Both the position numbers and the translations under genes were made by a program. Below are positions 42,477 to 44,275 of a DNA stretch of 44,275 nucleotides, piece by piece. The notes beneath the pieces were generated by a model, which saw only the letters and a list, made by a program, of their open reading frames with translations, was not told the DNA's origin and made no database searches. This stretch comes from Bacteroidales bacterium (GTDB taxonomy: Bacteria; Bacteroidota; Bacteroidia; Bacteroidales; WCHB1-69): contig JAFVNW010000053.1 of assembly GCA_017506175.1 (NCBI GenBank), positions 1 to 44,275 on the forward strand, in the 5' to 3' direction. Position 1 is the stretch's first letter. Each line of letters starts with the position of its first letter.

Positions 42477-43688
42477 TTATTTTTCAAGGCGAAGTGCGAT
42501 TTCATAAACTTTTTTCAGGAGATTTTGTTCAATGGCATCCAAACTTTTATGTCGGCGTTGCATCATCATGTCGGCTGTAACCATCGCTTTGTCGAGGATA
42601 TAGTGTTCGTAGGCGTGGCTGGCGTTTCCAAAAGAGAAGGAGGGGACGAATTTCGGGTGGAGATTGGTGCCGAAAAGGCAGGTGCACACACCGATGGTGG
42701 TGCCAGTGTTGAACATCGAGTTGATGCCGCATTTGGAGTGGTCTCCCATGATCAGGCCGCAGAATTGCTGGTCGGTCTCTTCCATCCTGTGTGTGAAATA
42801 GTCCCATAGGCGGACATTGGAGTAGTTGTTCTTGAGGTTGGAACAGTTGGTGGCGGCGCCGAGGTTGCACCACTCGCCGATGACGCTGTTGCCGAGGAAG
42901 CCATCGTGCGCCTTGTTGGAGTAGCCGAGAAAGACCACGTTGCTCAGTTCGCCACCCACTTTGCTGTAAGGTCCGATGGTGGTGGCTCCGTAAATTTTGG
43001 TGTCGAGTTTGGTGACGGCGTGTTCGCAAAGGGCGATCGGACCGCGCAAACGGCATCCTTCCATCACTTCCGCATCCTTTCCGATGTAGATGTAACCTTC
43101 CCTAACATTGAGGGTTGCGTCTTCCACAACCGCACCTTCTTCAAGGAAAATCCGGTTGGCATCACCGATGACGACATTGGTGGGACTGAGAGGTTGGGAG
43201 GTGCGACCGTGCGTGATCAATTCAAAATCGCGGGTGATTTCCTGTTCGTTATACAAGAAAATATGGAAGGGACGGGAGATGAGCTGGTAATTCCCGTTGA
43301 AAGTCTTTTGATGGTAGGGGAGGGAGGATGATTCGATTTGGAGGTAGCTGTCGTAGAAGTTGCGCAGATTCTCGGCATCATCGGTGCGGAAGGCGAGCAG
43401 ATGGTTCTCGTCGTAGAGGGCTTCGCCGATTTTCAGGTCGAGGATGGCGGCGATGAGTTCGTCGTTAGGAAGCAAAGAACTTGCAATCAGCAGGTTGTCG
43501 TTGGCTGTGTGAAGCGGGAACTTTTCTTGAAGGTAGATTTGGGTAAGGGTGGATGAGTTTTGTCCGAGAAGTCTTTCCCATTTTTCGCGGATGGTGAGGA
43601 TGCCCACGCGCAGTTCGGATGCCGGACGAGTGTAGGTGAGCGGCAGCAAGTGCGGACGGCACCAATTGTCGAAGAAAATCAGGTTCAT
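42477..43688 (-). CDS. GlmU-like putative sugar nucleotidyltransferase
   Basis: This 403-residue protein matches the alternative GlmU family of Bacteroidota. It begins IFFDNWCRPHLLPLTYTRPASELRVGILTIREKWE, where the family's divergent nucleotide-binding region lies. The C-terminal half is a left-handed beta-helix with hexapeptide repeats (IGDANRIFLEEGAVVEDATL, VIGEWCNLGAATNCSNLKNNY). It may supply UDP-GlcNAc or a related sugar nucleotide for wall and lipid A synthesis. It heads an operon with lon and maf. Confidence 0.85.
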   Translation of the reverse strand: MNLIFFDNWCRPHLLPLTYTRPASELRVGILTIREKWERLLGQNSSTLTQIYLQEKFPLHTANDNLLIASSLLPNDELIAAILDLKIGEALYDENHLLAFRTDDAENLRNFYDSYLQIESSSLPYHQKTFNGNYQLISRPFHIFLYNEQEITRDFELITHGRTSQPLSPTNVVIGDANRIFLEEGAVVEDATLNVREGYIYIGKDAEVMEGCRLRGPIALCEHAVTKLDTKIYGATTIGPYSKVGGELSNVVFLGYSNKAHDGFLGNSVIGEWCNLGAATNCSNLKNNYSNVRLWDYFTHRMEETDQQFCGLIMGDHSKCGINSMFNTGTTIGVCTCLFGTNLHPKFVPSFSFGNASHAYEHYILDKAMVTADMMMQRRHKSLDAIEQNLLKKVYEIALRLEK

Positions 43689-43703
43689 ATTGCTCTTTTT
43701 TTA

Positions 43704-43739
43704 CAAAAAAAAGAGGCTTTTTTAGTGAAAAAAAGCCTC
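43704..43739 (-). terminator. Terminator after the L31 gene
   Basis: On the minus strand the arms GAGGCTTTTTT and AAAAAAGCCTC are followed by eight T residues. It lies between rpmE2 and the glmU-like gene. Confidence 0.8.
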
Positions 43740-43765
43740 CACATTATGATGAAAATGGATTGTTC

Positions 43766-44029
43766 TTAGTCTTTCTTGGCAGGATGTTTTGCATATTTGT
43801 TGCGGAATTTATCCACACGGCCGGCGGTATCCACCAATTTCATCTTACCAGTGAAGAAAGGATGTGAGGTGTTGGAGATTTCCAACTTGATTAACGGATA
43901 TTCCTTGCCGTCTTCCCATACAATCGTATCTTTGGTTTGAACGGTTGATCTGGTCAAAAACGCGGTTTCATTTGACATATCTTTGAAAACAACCGCTCTG
44001 TACTCCTTAGGATGAATGTCTTTTTTCAT
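43766..44029 (-). CDS. rpmE2: 50S ribosomal protein L31, type B
   Basis: This 87-residue ribosomal protein starts [20 protein letters not shown] and has the [21 protein letters not shown] region. It lacks the paired zinc-binding cysteines of type A L31, so it is the zinc-free type B form. The frame is open to an upstream ATG at 44101, but the start at 44029 fits the family and lies after the predicted promoter. Confidence 0.96.
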   Translation of the reverse strand: MKKDIHPKEYRAVVFKDMSNETAFLTRSTVQTKDTIVWEDGKEYPLIKLEISNTSHPFFTGKMKLVDTAGRVDKFRNKYAKHPAKKD

Positions 44030-44067
44030 TACTTTTCGCTTTATATATTCTTTAAAATTTCGGACTG

Positions 44068-44096
44068 CAAAAATACAACTTTTTTTTATACGCAAA
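44068..44096 (-). promoter_or_regulatory. Promoter of rpmE2
   Basis: On the minus strand TATTTTTG (44068-44075) and TTTG (44093-44096) are 17 bp apart, slightly short of the usual 19-20. Confidence 0.5.
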
Positions 44097-44133
44097 ACCA
44101 TGTTGATAAAAATTTTTTTTGGCTGGTTTTCAC

Positions 44134-44183
44134 AAAAAAAGGGGGTGACTAAAAAGTGATTTTTTTATTCACCCTCTTTTTTA
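44134..44183. terminator. Bidirectional terminator upstream of rpmE2
   Basis: GGGGGTGA (44141-44148) pairs with TCACCCTC (44169-44176), flanked by an A-run on the left and a T-run on the right. It could end transcripts arriving from either side. The remaining ~90 bp to the window end hold no recognisable gene. Confidence 0.65.
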
Positions 44184-44275
44184 TTACTAAAGTTCTGTGA
44201 TGGATCTTCAAAGTGAAGGGGCGGGATTATTGTCGGCGGATGGGTGTGACTTATGGGAGGGGGAACGAGATTTAA

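Noticed and set aside
44165-44275. Minus-strand partial ORF at the right edge
   Set aside because: The proline-rich frame runs through the bidirectional terminator stem and shows no family features; it looks intergenic.

Overview
The window looks like a chromosomal segment of a Bacteroidales-type bacterium (phylum Bacteroidota). Supporting signs are Bacteroidota-style -7 boxes (TAnnTTTG) ahead of many genes, a secreted protein with a type IX secretion C-terminal sorting signal, a FISUMP domain, DUF1573 proteins, an alt-GlmU-type nucleotidyltransferase, an RprXY-like two-component pair, and a tmRNA with a Bacteroidota-like 5' end. The species cannot be named from the sequence.

Layout. 1-5044: a candidate short leader or small RNA with a terminator, palindromic repeats, and a single-chain restriction-modification enzyme (nuclease, N6-methylase and two target-recognition domains) bracketed by inverted copies of a composite palindromic element. 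5045-8317 (minus): histidine kinase, response regulator and an oligopeptide-type ABC permease. 8425-13165: a tRNA-dihydrouridine synthase, an AAA/DUF4143 ATPase preceded by 33-bp-spaced repeats, and a secreted beta-propeller protein. 13330-14644 (minus): tmRNA 12 nt behind one of two tandem DUF1573 genes. 14719-24172 (minus): a division and cell-wall (dcw) operon, mraZ-rsmH-ftsL-ftsI-murE-mraY-murD'-ftsW-divIC-aroQ. In it, murD is reduced to its C-terminal domain, and murG, murC and ftsQAZ do not follow. 24173-24647: an AT-rich divergent intergenic region. 24648-30782 (plus): T9SS cargo protein, long-chain acyl-CoA synthetase, META lipoprotein, nadC and a large AsmA/DUF748-like membrane protein. 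30800-34324 (minus): DUF2156-GNAT protein, an unfused lpxC, and lpxD. 34391-44029 (minus): a membrane pseudokinase-FISUMP fusion, M23/LysM peptidase, heptose-1-P adenylyltransferase, LPG-synthase-like membrane protein, maf, lon, alt-glmU and ribosomal protein L31.

How it fits together. Most of the window is envelope housekeeping: peptidoglycan synthesis and septation, lipid A and heptose synthesis, protein quality control (tmRNA, Lon), and membrane or secreted proteins. The accessory part is the left end. The most notable signal there is an uninterrupted run of eight G residues inside the restriction-modification gene, exactly between its two recognition domains. A gain or loss of one G would stop translation within ten codons and leave a one-recognition-domain enzyme, which suggests a phase-variable switch of DNA specificity. 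The second is the stand-alone MurD C-terminal domain kept in the dcw operon. The third is the kinase-like membrane protein that lacks canonical catalytic residues.
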